Shown: one piece after another, positions 18,503 to 27,172 of the stretch
How the letters are laid out: every line of letters begins with the position of its first letter
Numbering within the stretch: position 1 is the first letter of the stretch
Assembly (NCBI GenBank): GCA_900550545.1
Contig: URSS01000004.1
Coordinates: 1-64,000, forward strand
Length of the DNA stretch: 64,000 nucleotides
Source of the DNA: an uncultured Lachnobacterium sp.
GTDB lineage: Bacteria > Bacillota > Clostridia > Lachnospirales > Lachnospiraceae
Reading direction: 5' to 3'
The notes under the pieces: model-generated
Told to the model about the DNA's origin: nothing
The model's database searches: none
Seen by the model: only the letters and a program-made list of their open reading frames with translations
Program-made: the position numbers and the translations under genes

Positions 18503-19342
18503 CTATACTGCTATAATCACCCCGCCGTCATTTGCATACATGCTGGATACTCCGGCTGTATTGACGATCAGGATCTTTTTGAATTTTGCCATCTTCTCGA
18601 TGGTCTCCTTTACGAACTGTGCGCGCTCCGGACAATTACAATGCGAAATTGCAAGAATACGATTCTCACAGTTTTTTGTAACTTTGAGCATATCCTGAAT
18701 CATCTTGGTCAAAGCTTTCTTCATGCCACGTGCCTGACCTAACTGCTGAATCGTGCCTTCTTTGGTCGATCCCATGACCGGCTTAATATTAAGGGTATTG
18801 GCAACCAAAGCTTTCAGGTTACTCAAACGGCCAGCCTTGCGCAGAGTCTCTAATGTCTCAAGCACGAAGAACGTATTCATGGATGCAATATATTCCTCCA
18901 CCTGTTCTACTACGTCTTCAAAAGAAAGACCATTTTCCTCCAGTTCCTGTACTTTCAGACCGATCAGAGTCTCTCCAATCGATGCAGATTTTGAATTAAA
19001 TACATGGATCTTTTTGTTTTCTTCGTGCTCCTCATTATATAACTGTGCTCCAAGAACCGCACTATTATAAGATCCACTCAGTTTTCCGGACAAAGTCACA
19101 ACATAAACATGTTCTGCCTCACCCTCATACGCATTCATGTAACGCTCCGGCGATGGGCAGGAAGACTTTGGACTGTGTATTGCCGCTTTCACTCTCTGTA
19201 AAAAGTCTTTCTGATTAAAGGTCTCGTCATCCGTGATCTGGTATCCGTCCACATCCAGTTCCAACGGTACATTGGAAAAATGTCCGTCCGCCTTCAATTC
19301 CTCTGATAATTCTCCACAACTGTCAATTACAATTTTATACAT
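18503..19342 (-). CDS. DegV family fatty-acid-binding protein
   Basis: A 279-residue DegV/FakB-type protein that binds a fatty acid and, in characterised members, presents it to a kinase for phosphorylation. The N-terminus YKIVIDSCGELSEEL and the motif VVTLSGKLSGSYNSA are typical. No FakA-like kinase gene lies nearby. The ATG at 19342 has AAGGA 7 bases upstream; the frame is open nine codons further, but without a ribosome site. It is monocistronic with its own terminator. Confidence 0.88.
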   Translation of the reverse strand: MYKIVIDSCGELSEELKADGHFSNVPLELDVDGYQITDDETFNQKDFLQRVKAAIHSPKSSCPSPERYMNAYEGEAEHVYVVTLSGKLSGSYNSAVLGAQLYNEEHEENKKIHVFNSKSASIGETLIGLKVQELEENGLSFEDVVEQVEEYIASMNTFFVLETLETLRKAGRLSNLKALVANTLNIKPVMGSTKEGTIQQLGQARGMKKALTKMIQDMLKVTKNCENRILAISHCNCPERAQFVKETIEKMAKFKKILIVNTAGVSSMYANDGGVIIAV

Positions 19343-19665
19343 AATGCCATCCTTCTCTCTTTTGAGCACACGTCTCCAATTACCTTAGCAAAAGTTTTTT
19401 CTTTCTATTACAAGTAGTTTCAAATACTACGTTGTTATATTAACATCATTTATACTATTTGAAAAGAGAAAATTACAACATTTTATAAAATTTATGGATT
19501 TTTTACTTTTTCGTACCTATGATGAAGTTTTTTGTGGCATAAGTTTCAAACACATACATGAATTACACTTTTTCCGACATGAACAACAAGTATTCCTGTA
19601 TAGTAATTTATGACATTCCAAGTTATAATACTTTTATACAAAAGCGGACAAGGAGATTTTTTCTA

Positions 19666-20379
19666 ATGAAAATTGCAATATGCGATGATGACAAAAATGA
19701 GCTTTTTCATATTCTGTCTCTTCTGGCAGATTATCAGATACAGAAAAACACAGACTTTTCCTATAAACCATTCGAAAGCAGTATGGAACTTGCCGCAAAT
19801 GCAGCAGGAGAACGATATGATATCTATCTGCTGGATGTGGTGATGCCGGGACTAAATGGCATGGAACTGGCAAAAGAAATCCGAAGCTATGACAAAGCAG
19901 CAGATATTATTTTTCTGACCACTTCTCCAGAATTCGCAGTGGAAAGCTACTCAGTAAAAGCCTCTAATTATCTGATAAAACCCATTCAGAAGGATCGGCT
20001 TTTTGATGCATTGGACGATATTATGAAAACAAGGATTGAAGATCATGGTTCTTCTCTTGTTCTCAAAAGCAGTGTCGGTGTACACAAAGTTCGAATTTCG
20101 GAAATTATTTACGTGGAAACTTTAAACCGGAAGGTCATCTATTATCTGAAGAACAACGAACAGATTGTATGTGCAGACAAATTTTCCTCTGTTTGTGATT
20201 TTTTACTGCAACATCAGGAATTTCTTCTTGCACACCGATCATTTCTGGTAAATATGAACTTTATCCGTTCCATCAGCGCAACAGATATGTATCTCCTGGA
20301 CGGCAAACACATACCACTCGCACAACGCAGGGTTGGAGAAATCAAAAAGCTTTACCTTGCATTTCAAATGGAGGAGTAA
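19666..20379 (+). CDS. LytTR-type response regulator (AgrA/ComE-like)
   Basis: A 238-residue response regulator with a receiver domain (MKIAICDDDKNE, phospho-acceptor Asp in YLLDVVMPG about residue 57, Lys in YLIKPI) and a C-terminal LytTR DNA-binding domain (about 140-238, with VETLNRKVIYYL and LLAHRSFLVN). The ATG at 19666 is chosen because AAGGAG precedes it by 10 bases. It is followed after 2 bp by a GHKL kinase, so the two form a plus-strand pair against the minus-strand surroundings. A possible -10, TATAAT at 19624-19629, has no convincing -35. Confidence 0.92.
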   Translation: MKIAICDDDKNELFHILSLLADYQIQKNTDFSYKPFESSMELAANAAGERYDIYLLDVVMPGLNGMELAKEIRSYDKAADIIFLTTSPEFAVESYSVKASNYLIKPIQKDRLFDALDDIMKTRIEDHGSSLVLKSSVGVHKVRISEIIYVETLNRKVIYYLKNNEQIVCADKFSSVCDFLLQHQEFLLAHRSFLVNMNFIRSISATDMYLLDGKHIPLAQRRVGEIKKLYLAFQMEE

Positions 20380-20381
20380 TT

Positions 20382-21659
20382 ATGACGGATTTAGCAATGA
20401 TTTTAGGATTAATCAATTATGTGTTTGTCCTTTTCTTTGGCGTTGTAGTTTCCCTGTATCTGGCTGACATCAACTTCATGGATCACAAAGTTTTATATTT
20501 CTGTACCCTTTTGGGTTTTGGCGCAGCAGAGGGTATTTTCTATCTTTTTATGGGAGAATCTCTGCTTTACAAATGCTATCCGCTGCTTATACATCTTCCT
20601 TTGATTCTCCTGATCTGGCTTGTGTTTCACCGGAATTTCTATGTTTCAACCATTGCGGTATTATCTGCCTATCTGCTGTGTACACCCAGAAAATGGTTGG
20701 GCACACTGGTTGCCTCTTTCTTTCACGGAGATCCGCTCATTGCCAACATAACCGCAATCTGTGTAACGATTCCCTTACTTTTTCTGGTCGTTCGCTATAT
20801 TGCACCATACATTATCCGGCTGAAATATGAAAGCAGAAAGACGATTTTGCTCTTTTTCCTGCTGCCGCTTGCATACTACATACTTGAATATACTTTCACG
20901 GTCTACACCGATTTGCTATACACGGGCGGTCCTGTTGTCATTGATTTCATGGACAGTTTTATCGTTTTATTTTTCTTTATTTTGTCCATGCTGTCACTTG
21001 ATTTTTCCAATAAGAAAAACGAAACGGAACGGGAAAATCTGCTTCTCACCACTGCTGCCACACAGGCGCAGAAAGAAATTGAGCAGCTATCTATTTCCCA
21101 GAAGCAGGCTTCCATTTACCGGCATGACCTTCGTCATCATATGACATTTTTGCAAAACTGTATTGCGAAAAATAAATTGGATCAGGCTTTGGAGTACATA
21201 CACCAGATCTGTACCGATATTGACAACAGCCGCGTGATCAGATACTGCAATAATGAAGCATTGAACCTGATTCTTTCCTCCTACGCCGATCAGGCCAGAG
21301 ATGCTGAAATTGATGTCCAGATTTCTGTCACTGCTACTGATTTTGCGCGTTTTCAGATTACAGATTTGTGCAGCCTCTTTGCAAATTCCCTGGAGAATGC
21401 CATCCATGCGTGTGAAAAAATTCCAGCTCCTGAGAAACGTTATATCACACTGAAAGTTTTTGAAAAAAATGGCCGGATCTGTATCAATATCGCGAATAAT
21501 TATATACAGAATCCGGTATTTGAAAATGAGATTCCAACCTCTCACGAAGCCAACCATGGCATCGGGGTACGAAGCATGATTTCTGTCGTGGAAAAATATC
21601 ATGGAGTGTATGGTTTTTTTACTGAGAACAAAGAATTTCGTTTTCAGGCTTCCTTATAA
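20382..21659 (+). CDS. GHKL-domain sensor histidine kinase (AgrC-like)
   Basis: A 425-residue kinase with about six hydrophobic helices in the first 200 residues and a linker coiled coil. The dimerisation box IYRHDLRHHMTFLQN contains the phospho-accepting histidine. A GHKL ATPase domain lacks a classic D-box but has the N-box NSLENAIHACEKI and G-box NHGIGVRSM. This architecture is that of AgrC-type peptide receptors. No AgrB or AgrD homologue is visible next to it, so the ligand is unknown. It is partner to the response regulator just upstream. Confidence 0.92.
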   Translation: MTDLAMILGLINYVFVLFFGVVVSLYLADINFMDHKVLYFCTLLGFGAAEGIFYLFMGESLLYKCYPLLIHLPLILLIWLVFHRNFYVSTIAVLSAYLLCTPRKWLGTLVASFFHGDPLIANITAICVTIPLLFLVVRYIAPYIIRLKYESRKTILLFFLLPLAYYILEYTFTVYTDLLYTGGPVVIDFMDSFIVLFFFILSMLSLDFSNKKNETERENLLLTTAATQAQKEIEQLSISQKQASIYRHDLRHHMTFLQNCIAKNKLDQALEYIHQICTDIDNSRVIRYCNNEALNLILSSYADQARDAEIDVQISVTATDFARFQITDLCSLFANSLENAIHACEKIPAPEKRYITLKVFEKNGRICINIANNYIQNPVFENEIPTSHEANHGIGVRSMISVVEKYHGVYGFFTENKEFRFQASL

Positions 21660-21725
21660 TCTTTACTCCGGCTTTTAAGTTCTGCTACTGCAACACCACG
21701 GTGCTATCTTCAATTTGCAACAAAT

Positions 21726-23009
21726 TTAGCTGCAAAAGAACATTTTCACAGCATCCGTAAGTGCGTCAATATCGGCGCTTCCCATAAGTTCTCTTGCCGA
21801 ATGCATCGCAAGAAGCGGAATCCCAATATCCACCGTCTTTACCGGCATCAAGGTCGAAGCAACGGAACCTAATGTACCTCCGCCCCGCACATCGGAGCGA
21901 TTCACAAAACGCTGATAAGCGATTCCATTTTTGTCACAGATCTGACGCAGAATTGCCACAGCCTCTGCATCTGTCGCATAGGACTGGGAACAGGCTTCCT
22001 TGATGCAAAATCCACTTCCTAGCACCGGATGATTCGTGATATCCATCTTTCCTTTGTGGTTTGGATGCAGACCATGTGCCACATCTACCGACAAAAGCAT
22101 GGACGCATATAACATACGTTCTATCTCTTCCTCGTCTGCTCCCATGCTGCGTAAAATGCGCCGTGTCATATCATGCAGTAAAATAGAAGCCGCCCCCTGC
22201 TTACTTGTGTTGCCGATTTCTTCATGATCAAACAATGCGATCAGATTGATTCCATCCGCACGCTCTCCCTGCATCAATGACTGCAATAATGCAGCGACAG
22301 ATGTCTGGTTATCCAGTCTTGGAGAAGACAGAAATGTATCTTTTACACCCACGTACGCCGGTTCTTCCATGCAATAGGTGTTCAGTTCAAAGTCGAGAAT
22401 ATCTTCTTTGTCTACCGCAAGTTCTTCGGCTAAAAAAGTAAGGAAATAATCGGTCGAAGTCTCCTCTTTTGGAAGGACATCCAGAATCGGCATGAGATCC
22501 ACCTGATTGTTGATTTCCACACCTTTATTTACTTCCCGGTTCATATGAATCGCCAGATTCGGGATAGTAAGTACCGCCTTTTTGGAACAATACAAAACAT
22601 TACGCGGCGCAAATACATCCTCACTTCGCAACACAACACGTCCGGCAACACCCAGCGGCCGGTCAAACCATGTATTTAAAATCGGACCACCATATACTTC
22701 CACGTTAACCTGTGCATATGCCTCCGTGCGAAAATCCGGATTTGGCTTGATTCGCATGCATGGATAATCGGTATGTGCCGCAGCCATACGAACCATGTCT
22801 CCTGTGTGATAATTTCCACCTACCGTAAATGCATACAACGTCGTTCCATGGTGGTTCAATACATACTTTCCACCCGGTTTTAAATTCCACTTTTCTTCAT
22901 ATGCAATCTCTTCAAAACCAGCCTGTTCCAAACGTTTCAGAGAAACCTCCACACACTGAAATGGAGAGACTGCTTCTTTTAATAATTCTATTAAGAATTT
23001 CTGTTCCAT
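21726..23009 (-). CDS. M18 family aminopeptidase
   Basis: Cytosolic dinuclear zinc aminopeptidase releasing N-terminal residues from peptides, typically acidic or aliphatic. The 427-residue protein has the metal-binding segments AAHTDYPCMRIKP, FDHEEIGNTSKQGAAS and SVDVAHGLHPNH. The ATG at 23009 has AAAGGAG 7 bases upstream; an ATG at 23027 would place the ribosome site inside the gene. It stands alone, convergent with the kinase gene. Confidence 0.93.
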   Translation of the reverse strand: MEQKFLIELLKEAVSPFQCVEVSLKRLEQAGFEEIAYEEKWNLKPGGKYVLNHHGTTLYAFTVGGNYHTGDMVRMAAAHTDYPCMRIKPNPDFRTEAYAQVNVEVYGGPILNTWFDRPLGVAGRVVLRSEDVFAPRNVLYCSKKAVLTIPNLAIHMNREVNKGVEINNQVDLMPILDVLPKEETSTDYFLTFLAEELAVDKEDILDFELNTYCMEEPAYVGVKDTFLSSPRLDNQTSVAALLQSLMQGERADGINLIALFDHEEIGNTSKQGAASILLHDMTRRILRSMGADEEEIERMLYASMLLSVDVAHGLHPNHKGKMDITNHPVLGSGFCIKEACSQSYATDAEAVAILRQICDKNGIAYQRFVNRSDVRGGGTLGSVASTLMPVKTVDIGIPLLAMHSARELMGSADIDALTDAVKMFFCS

Positions 23010-23136
23010 GTTGTTCTCCTTTAGCATCTATATATTGTAACTGTTTATTTCGTATTTTATCACAAATCCTACCAAATTTCTGCAAAGTGTAGTAATATAC
23101 TTTCATATACACACATTGCCCACAAGGAGGTATTTT

Positions 23137-23640
23137 ATGCTTGCATTGCAGCTTACCGATGTCAAAGACTTTATGAATAAATTTTTGCGTAGTGAAACAT
23201 TTGATCATTTTCTGTTACAGGAAGGTGTCATTACATCCGGCGCATCCTACGTGATCGACGGTCATATCCATCCTGACTTTTATACCAGCGAAGAAATGGA
23301 AGATCTTGAAATTACGGATTGTGATTTTTTGCCTTATGCACTGCTCCGTGGCAATTGCTTTGATCTGATCAAGGGGAAGAAAACGCCCTCCTCCTTCAAG
23401 TTTGTACTTCTATTGTCCCCAAAAAATCTCGAGCGGACGCTTTCAAGTATACAAAGCTCCTTTACCGGGAATGATATTACGGGAGTATTTTTGAATATTC
23501 GTTTTCAAAAGCAGCAACTGACTCTGACCACCGGAATTTCCTATCGTATTTTCTCTGTCGATAAAACTTTAGACAACGAATGGGACCGTCTGGTAAAACA
23601 GTTCTTAAAACAGCATGAAATCGCCTTTGAAGAACTTTAA
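23137..23640 (+). CDS. DUF5721 family protein
   Basis: A 167-residue cytosolic protein of a conserved clostridial family without known function, matching my recollection of DUF5721. No catalytic motif or membrane segment is visible. The ATG at 23137 is preceded by AAGGAGG at good spacing. It lies 80 bp upstream of the cold-shock gene on the same strand. Confidence 0.7.
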   Translation: MLALQLTDVKDFMNKFLRSETFDHFLLQEGVITSGASYVIDGHIHPDFYTSEEMEDLEITDCDFLPYALLRGNCFDLIKGKKTPSSFKFVLLLSPKNLERTLSSIQSSFTGNDITGVFLNIRFQKQQLTLTTGISYRIFSVDKTLDNEWDRLVKQFLKQHEIAFEEL

Positions 23641-23721
23641 TTTGTTGCTTTACTTTTCCAAAGCGTTATGCTATTCTAAGCTTAGTTGCATAGCAACATA
23701 AATATATTGGAGGTACTTTCG

Positions 23722-23925
23722 ATGAACAAAGGTACAGTTAAATGGTTCAACAACCAGAAGGGTTACGGATTCATCACCGCTGAAGACGGACATGATGTAT
23801 TCGTACATTATTCAGGACTTAACATGGAGGGTTTTAAATCTCTCGAAGAAGGAGCTGCAGTAGAGTTCGATATTACTGACGGCGCTAAAGGTCCTCAGGC
23901 AGTTAACGTAGTAGTAGTTAAATAA
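23722..23925 (+). CDS. Cold-shock protein (CspA family)
   Basis: A 67-residue single-stranded nucleic-acid-binding protein with the cold-shock domain. MNKGTVKWFNNQKGYGFI contains RNP1 (KGYGFI), and DVFVHYSGL contains RNP2. Such proteins act as RNA chaperones. The ATG at 23722 has TTGGAGG 10 bases upstream. A small hairpin GTTGC-ATA-GCAAC lies in the short leader, just before the ribosome site. A terminator follows at 23995-24028. Confidence 0.96.
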   Translation: MNKGTVKWFNNQKGYGFITAEDGHDVFVHYSGLNMEGFKSLEEGAAVEFDITDGAKGPQAVNVVVVK

Positions 23926-23994
23926 TTGCCTTATAATCAAGTTTCTATGTACCTTTTTCTTTGTAATTAGATTAAGATATTGGATCCGCGATTA

Positions 23995-24028
23995 GAAAAA
24001 GACAACCGATTTCCGGTTGTCTTTTTTT
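23995..24028. terminator. Bidirectional terminator between csp and the NUDIX gene
   Basis: AAAAAGACAACCG and CGGTTGTCTTTTTTT form a strong stem with A-run on one side and T-run on the other, so it can end both convergent transcripts. Confidence 0.85.
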
Positions 24029-24068
24029 GTATGACGACAGATAAATGTAACCATTCAGAACCATAATT

Positions 24069-24572
24069 CTAAACCTCAAAAGCCTCTTTGATACTGTCAT
24101 AATGCAGGAAAATTCCCTGCTTGGCAAATTCTTTGATTTCGTCGAGTGTTGCAAACTTATATCCATCCGTCTCTGCTTCCTGCAAATGCAGATCACTCTC
24201 TTCGAAATCCATAATATAACGGTATACGTCTACAAAATAATTATCACCCTCTCCGGGATTCTCTCTGTGGTAAGTAAACAGATATCCTCCATCGGCACCA
24301 CTGACATCCAATCCGGTCTCCTCTTTGATTTCCCGCTGTACAGCTTCTTCGGATTCTTCTCCTGCCTGTGCTGCGCCTCCGGAAACTTCCCACCAGCCAG
24401 GTGCCCATGCTTTTGTCATCACACGCTTTGTAATCAGAAAACGTCCATCCGGTCGTGCGATCACACCAAGTACTGTCAAATGATATTCATCATCCGCAAG
24501 ATTAAAATGATTGCGCTCCATGGTTCTTCCTGTGCGAACTTTATTTTTATCATAGATGTCCCATAATTCCAT
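24069..24572 (-). CDS. NUDIX hydrolase
   Basis: A 167-residue NUDIX enzyme hydrolysing a nucleoside-diphosphate-linked compound. The NUDIX box runs from GGAAQAGE through REIKEETGLDV (about residues 59-85) and fits the consensus exactly. The N-terminus ELWDIYDKNKVRTGRTM resembles the IPP-isomerase-like NUDIX group, but the substrate cannot be set from sequence. It lies 68 bp from the DNA-repair pair and may be separately transcribed. Confidence 0.9.
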   Translation of the reverse strand: MELWDIYDKNKVRTGRTMERNHFNLADDEYHLTVLGVIARPDGRFLITKRVMTKAWAPGWWEVSGGAAQAGEESEEAVQREIKEETGLDVSGADGGYLFTYHRENPGEGDNYFVDVYRYIMDFEESDLHLQEAETDGYKFATLDEIKEFAKQGIFLHYDSIKEAFEV

Positions 24573-24640
24573 AACCTGTTCCTCATTCTTTCCTGTTTGT
24601 TATCTTTTCACTTCTAAAAATAATAGCACAAACCGACGTC

Positions 24641-25405
24641 CTACGCAATTATCTCCGGCATATGTTTCCGATACCACTTTGGCATGAGATTGTTCTGGCA
24701 TTTTTCATTATGTCTTGGCTTAATCTCCATAGTCGTAAAATATTGTTTCCACAGCTCCGTGAAATAGTCATCTTCTTTCTCTGGTATATGAAGATTGTCC
24801 CCTGACACCAGCACACAGGCATGATAGGCTTCATGTACGGCTGCGATCTTACGGTTACAGTCATACATAATAAAGTTTTCATTTGGAAAACGATCCGAAA
24901 AATGATCCATCATAAGCGGAACCAGATTACATTTCGGTTCTATCTCCGCAAGAAGTACTGACGTTTCTCCACTGTGAACTTCCCGGAATCGCAGAAAACC
25001 GCGCATCTTGTCTGCTTCATTGGCAACTTTGCGGTCCAGTTCCATCATGCGCATGACAAACGGATCCGCAAGATGATCCATGACACTGTGTCCGACTGCA
25101 AATGCCCGCACAAGATATCCGAGAACTATGCTTGCCCGTTCTTCCGCAAAATGGCACAGTGCCGATACAATGGTCTGATAATCTCGAAATCCCAGGCGGC
25201 TTTGTATCGTACGGACAGTCTTCTCTACTTTTTCTGCATTCACAACGATTTCCCGTTCTTCTGCAAACAGCGTCAGGCAGCCCTCCCCCATCACAATCTC
25301 GATATCATCTTTATATGGCTGCTGCATCTGCTTTTTGTATACAAATGCATCATAGATTGCTGTAAAAATCCCTTCCAGCGAATCTTCACAATGTAATATC
25401 AACAT
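24641..25405 (-). CDS. TIGR03915/DUF4130 DNA-metabolism protein
   Basis: A 254-residue protein of the family that is always paired with the radical SAM protein encoded just upstream (here a 12-bp gap). The N-terminal half has LILHCEDSLEGIFTAIYDAF; the C-terminal half is the DUF4130 region (VLLAEIEPKCNLVPLMMDHFSDRFP). In some genomes the domain is fused to uracil-DNA glycosylase, hence the suggested role in DNA repair. Reaction is unknown. It shares the LexA-box promoter at 27023-27069. Confidence 0.85.
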   Translation of the reverse strand: MLILHCEDSLEGIFTAIYDAFVYKKQMQQPYKDDIEIVMGEGCLTLFAEEREIVVNAEKVEKTVRTIQSRLGFRDYQTIVSALCHFAEERASIVLGYLVRAFAVGHSVMDHLADPFVMRMMELDRKVANEADKMRGFLRFREVHSGETSVLLAEIEPKCNLVPLMMDHFSDRFPNENFIMYDCNRKIAAVHEAYHACVLVSGDNLHIPEKEDDYFTELWKQYFTTMEIKPRHNEKCQNNLMPKWYRKHMPEIIA

Positions 25406-25417
25406 GCTCTGCTCTCC

Positions 25418-26986
25418 TTACTGCAAATGATACTGTGGATCAAAAAGTGACAACTGCTCATATCCACTCGCAGTCCCATCCGACAAAAGCATCTCTGCTG
25501 GCTTCTCATTATAAGTCAGATGCCGTGTAATATAATTCTCTTCCATCTTGGTCTGATACATCATCTTTCCTTTGCAGGTGATAAAGTACAACGCACGTTT
25601 TAACACCACACCCATCTTTTTAATGTCGGAAAAATCCAATGATGCGTGCCTTCTGGCTGCAAGAATTCTTTTTGCACTCTTTGTTCCAATCCCCGGCACA
25701 CGCAGAAGTGTATAATAGTCTGCCTTGTTGATTTCTACCGGAAACAGTTCAAGGTGATGTACTGCCCAGTCGCACTTCGGATCGATCTGCTCATTAAAAT
25801 TCGGATTCTTTTCCGACAAAAGTTCGTCGGCCTGAAACCCATAGAACCGCAGTAAAAAATCTGCCTGATACAGTCGATGCTCCCGAAGAAGCGGAGGTTT
25901 CTTGCCAATCGCAGGCAGAGATACGTCCTCATTGACATTGATAAAGGCAGAATAAAATACGCGCTTCATCTCAAATTTGCGATACAGTGCCTCGGTAACC
26001 GACATGATCTGATAATCACTTTCTCCCGTCGCCCCAATAATCATCTGCGTACTCTGTCCTGCCGGAACAAAATACCGGTCCGGGTAAGACAGATTTCTCG
26101 TAATCTGCGATGTACTCCTATTCGAAACAGGAAAATTCTGTGCAATATTATTCTTCTTTGCAACAGTTTCCACAGTCTGCATCTGTGTGAAATTCCAGCT
26201 TTGCTCCGCAACCACATCTGCTTTCTTCTGCTGGATAGCTTTCACACCCTTTTGATAATCCTGCAGCCTTGCATAACTGTCACGCATCTCTGCCATCTGG
26301 TTATAATAAGATTTTTCATCAATGTACACACGGCTTTTCATACTGGTAACACCATGCGTCAGACGGCTTTCTTTGATTCCATTCTGTATCTGCCGCATCG
26401 GTGAAAGAATATTCTTGCGCACCTTATTCGGAGCCACCTGACGAAGTCCCTCTGCGGTCGGCAGCTCCAAGTTCACGCTCATACGGTCCGCAAGATATCC
26501 CACCATCTCGATCACATCGGCAGATGCCCCCGGGATTCCCTTGATGTGCACATAACCATTGAAACGATACTTCGTCCGAAGTAAAAAAAGCGTCTCATAC
26601 AAAAGCCCCATCGTATAATCCGGTGACTTGATGATACCGGAACTTAAGAACAATCCCTCGATATAATTTCTTCGATAAAACTCTACGGTAAGCTGGCATA
26701 CTTCGTCCGGTGTAAATGTCGCCCGACGATTGTCATTAGAAGAGCGGTTCACACAATATTTACAGTCATAAATACATTCATTGGTAAAAAGAATCTTCAG
26801 TAAGGAAATGCATCTGCCATCTCCGGTAAACGCATGACAGATACCACTTGCAAATGCGTTCCCCATATTCTTTCCATCCCCGCCTCTGTGCACACCACTG
26901 GAAGTACAGGCAACATCATACTTTGCTGCATCTGACAGAATTGTTAACTTTTCCATAATGCCATTCATCTGCATGATATTTGTCAT
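25418..26986 (-). CDS. Radical SAM DNA modification/repair protein (TIGR03916, rSAM_link_UDG)
   Basis: A 522-residue radical SAM enzyme with the [4Fe-4S]-binding motif CIYDCKYC (Cys-x3-Cys-x2-Cys, about residue 57), preceded by the family N-terminus KLTILSDAAKYDVACTSSG. A helix-hairpin-helix DNA-binding motif, RVPGIGTKSAKRILAAR, lies at about 440-456. The ATG at 26986 is chosen because AGGAG lies 9 bases upstream. Known only as a predicted DNA repair enzyme linked to uracil-DNA glycosylase-like proteins. The promoter carries two LexA boxes, which supports a role in the SOS response in this organism. Confidence 0.88.
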   Translation of the reverse strand: MTNIMQMNGIMEKLTILSDAAKYDVACTSSGVHRGGDGKNMGNAFASGICHAFTGDGRCISLLKILFTNECIYDCKYCVNRSSNDNRRATFTPDEVCQLTVEFYRRNYIEGLFLSSGIIKSPDYTMGLLYETLFLLRTKYRFNGYVHIKGIPGASADVIEMVGYLADRMSVNLELPTAEGLRQVAPNKVRKNILSPMRQIQNGIKESRLTHGVTSMKSRVYIDEKSYYNQMAEMRDSYARLQDYQKGVKAIQQKKADVVAEQSWNFTQMQTVETVAKKNNIAQNFPVSNRSTSQITRNLSYPDRYFVPAGQSTQMIIGATGESDYQIMSVTEALYRKFEMKRVFYSAFINVNEDVSLPAIGKKPPLLREHRLYQADFLLRFYGFQADELLSEKNPNFNEQIDPKCDWAVHHLELFPVEINKADYYTLLRVPGIGTKSAKRILAARRHASLDFSDIKKMGVVLKRALYFITCKGKMMYQTKMEENYITRHLTYNEKPAEMLLSDGTASGYEQLSLFDPQYHLQ

Positions 26987-27022
26987 TTCATTACTCTCCT
27001 GCATGAACTAGCTCGTTTTTCC

Positions 27023-27069
27023 CGAACAAATGTTTGTTTTATTATATTACAGAACATATGTTTTTGCAA
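27023..27069 (-). promoter_or_regulatory. Promoter with two LexA (SOS) boxes
   Basis: On the minus strand TTGCAA (27064-27069) and TATAAT (27041-27046) are 17 bases apart. CGAACAAATGTTTG at 27023-27036 matches the Gram-positive LexA consensus CGAAC-N4-GTTYG perfectly, just downstream of the -10. AGAACATATGTTTT at 27051-27064 matches 12 of 14 positions and fills the spacer. A repressor bound at either site would block RNA polymerase. The start codon of the radical SAM gene is 36 bp downstream. Confidence 0.85.
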
Positions 27070-27100
27070 GACCTGTTGTAAATAAAACATTTTATACAGC

Positions 27101-27141
27101 AAAAAGAGACCATCCGGACAAACAGCTGCCCAAATGGTCTC
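27101..27141 (-). terminator. Terminator of the [FeFe] hydrogenase gene
   Basis: GAGACCAT and ATGGTCTC form an 8-bp stem, followed on the minus strand by TTTTTGC. It lies about 30 bp beyond the stop codon. Confidence 0.75.
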
Positions 27142-27172
27142 CTGAACTTTTATATTCTATGCTATTTTTTCA

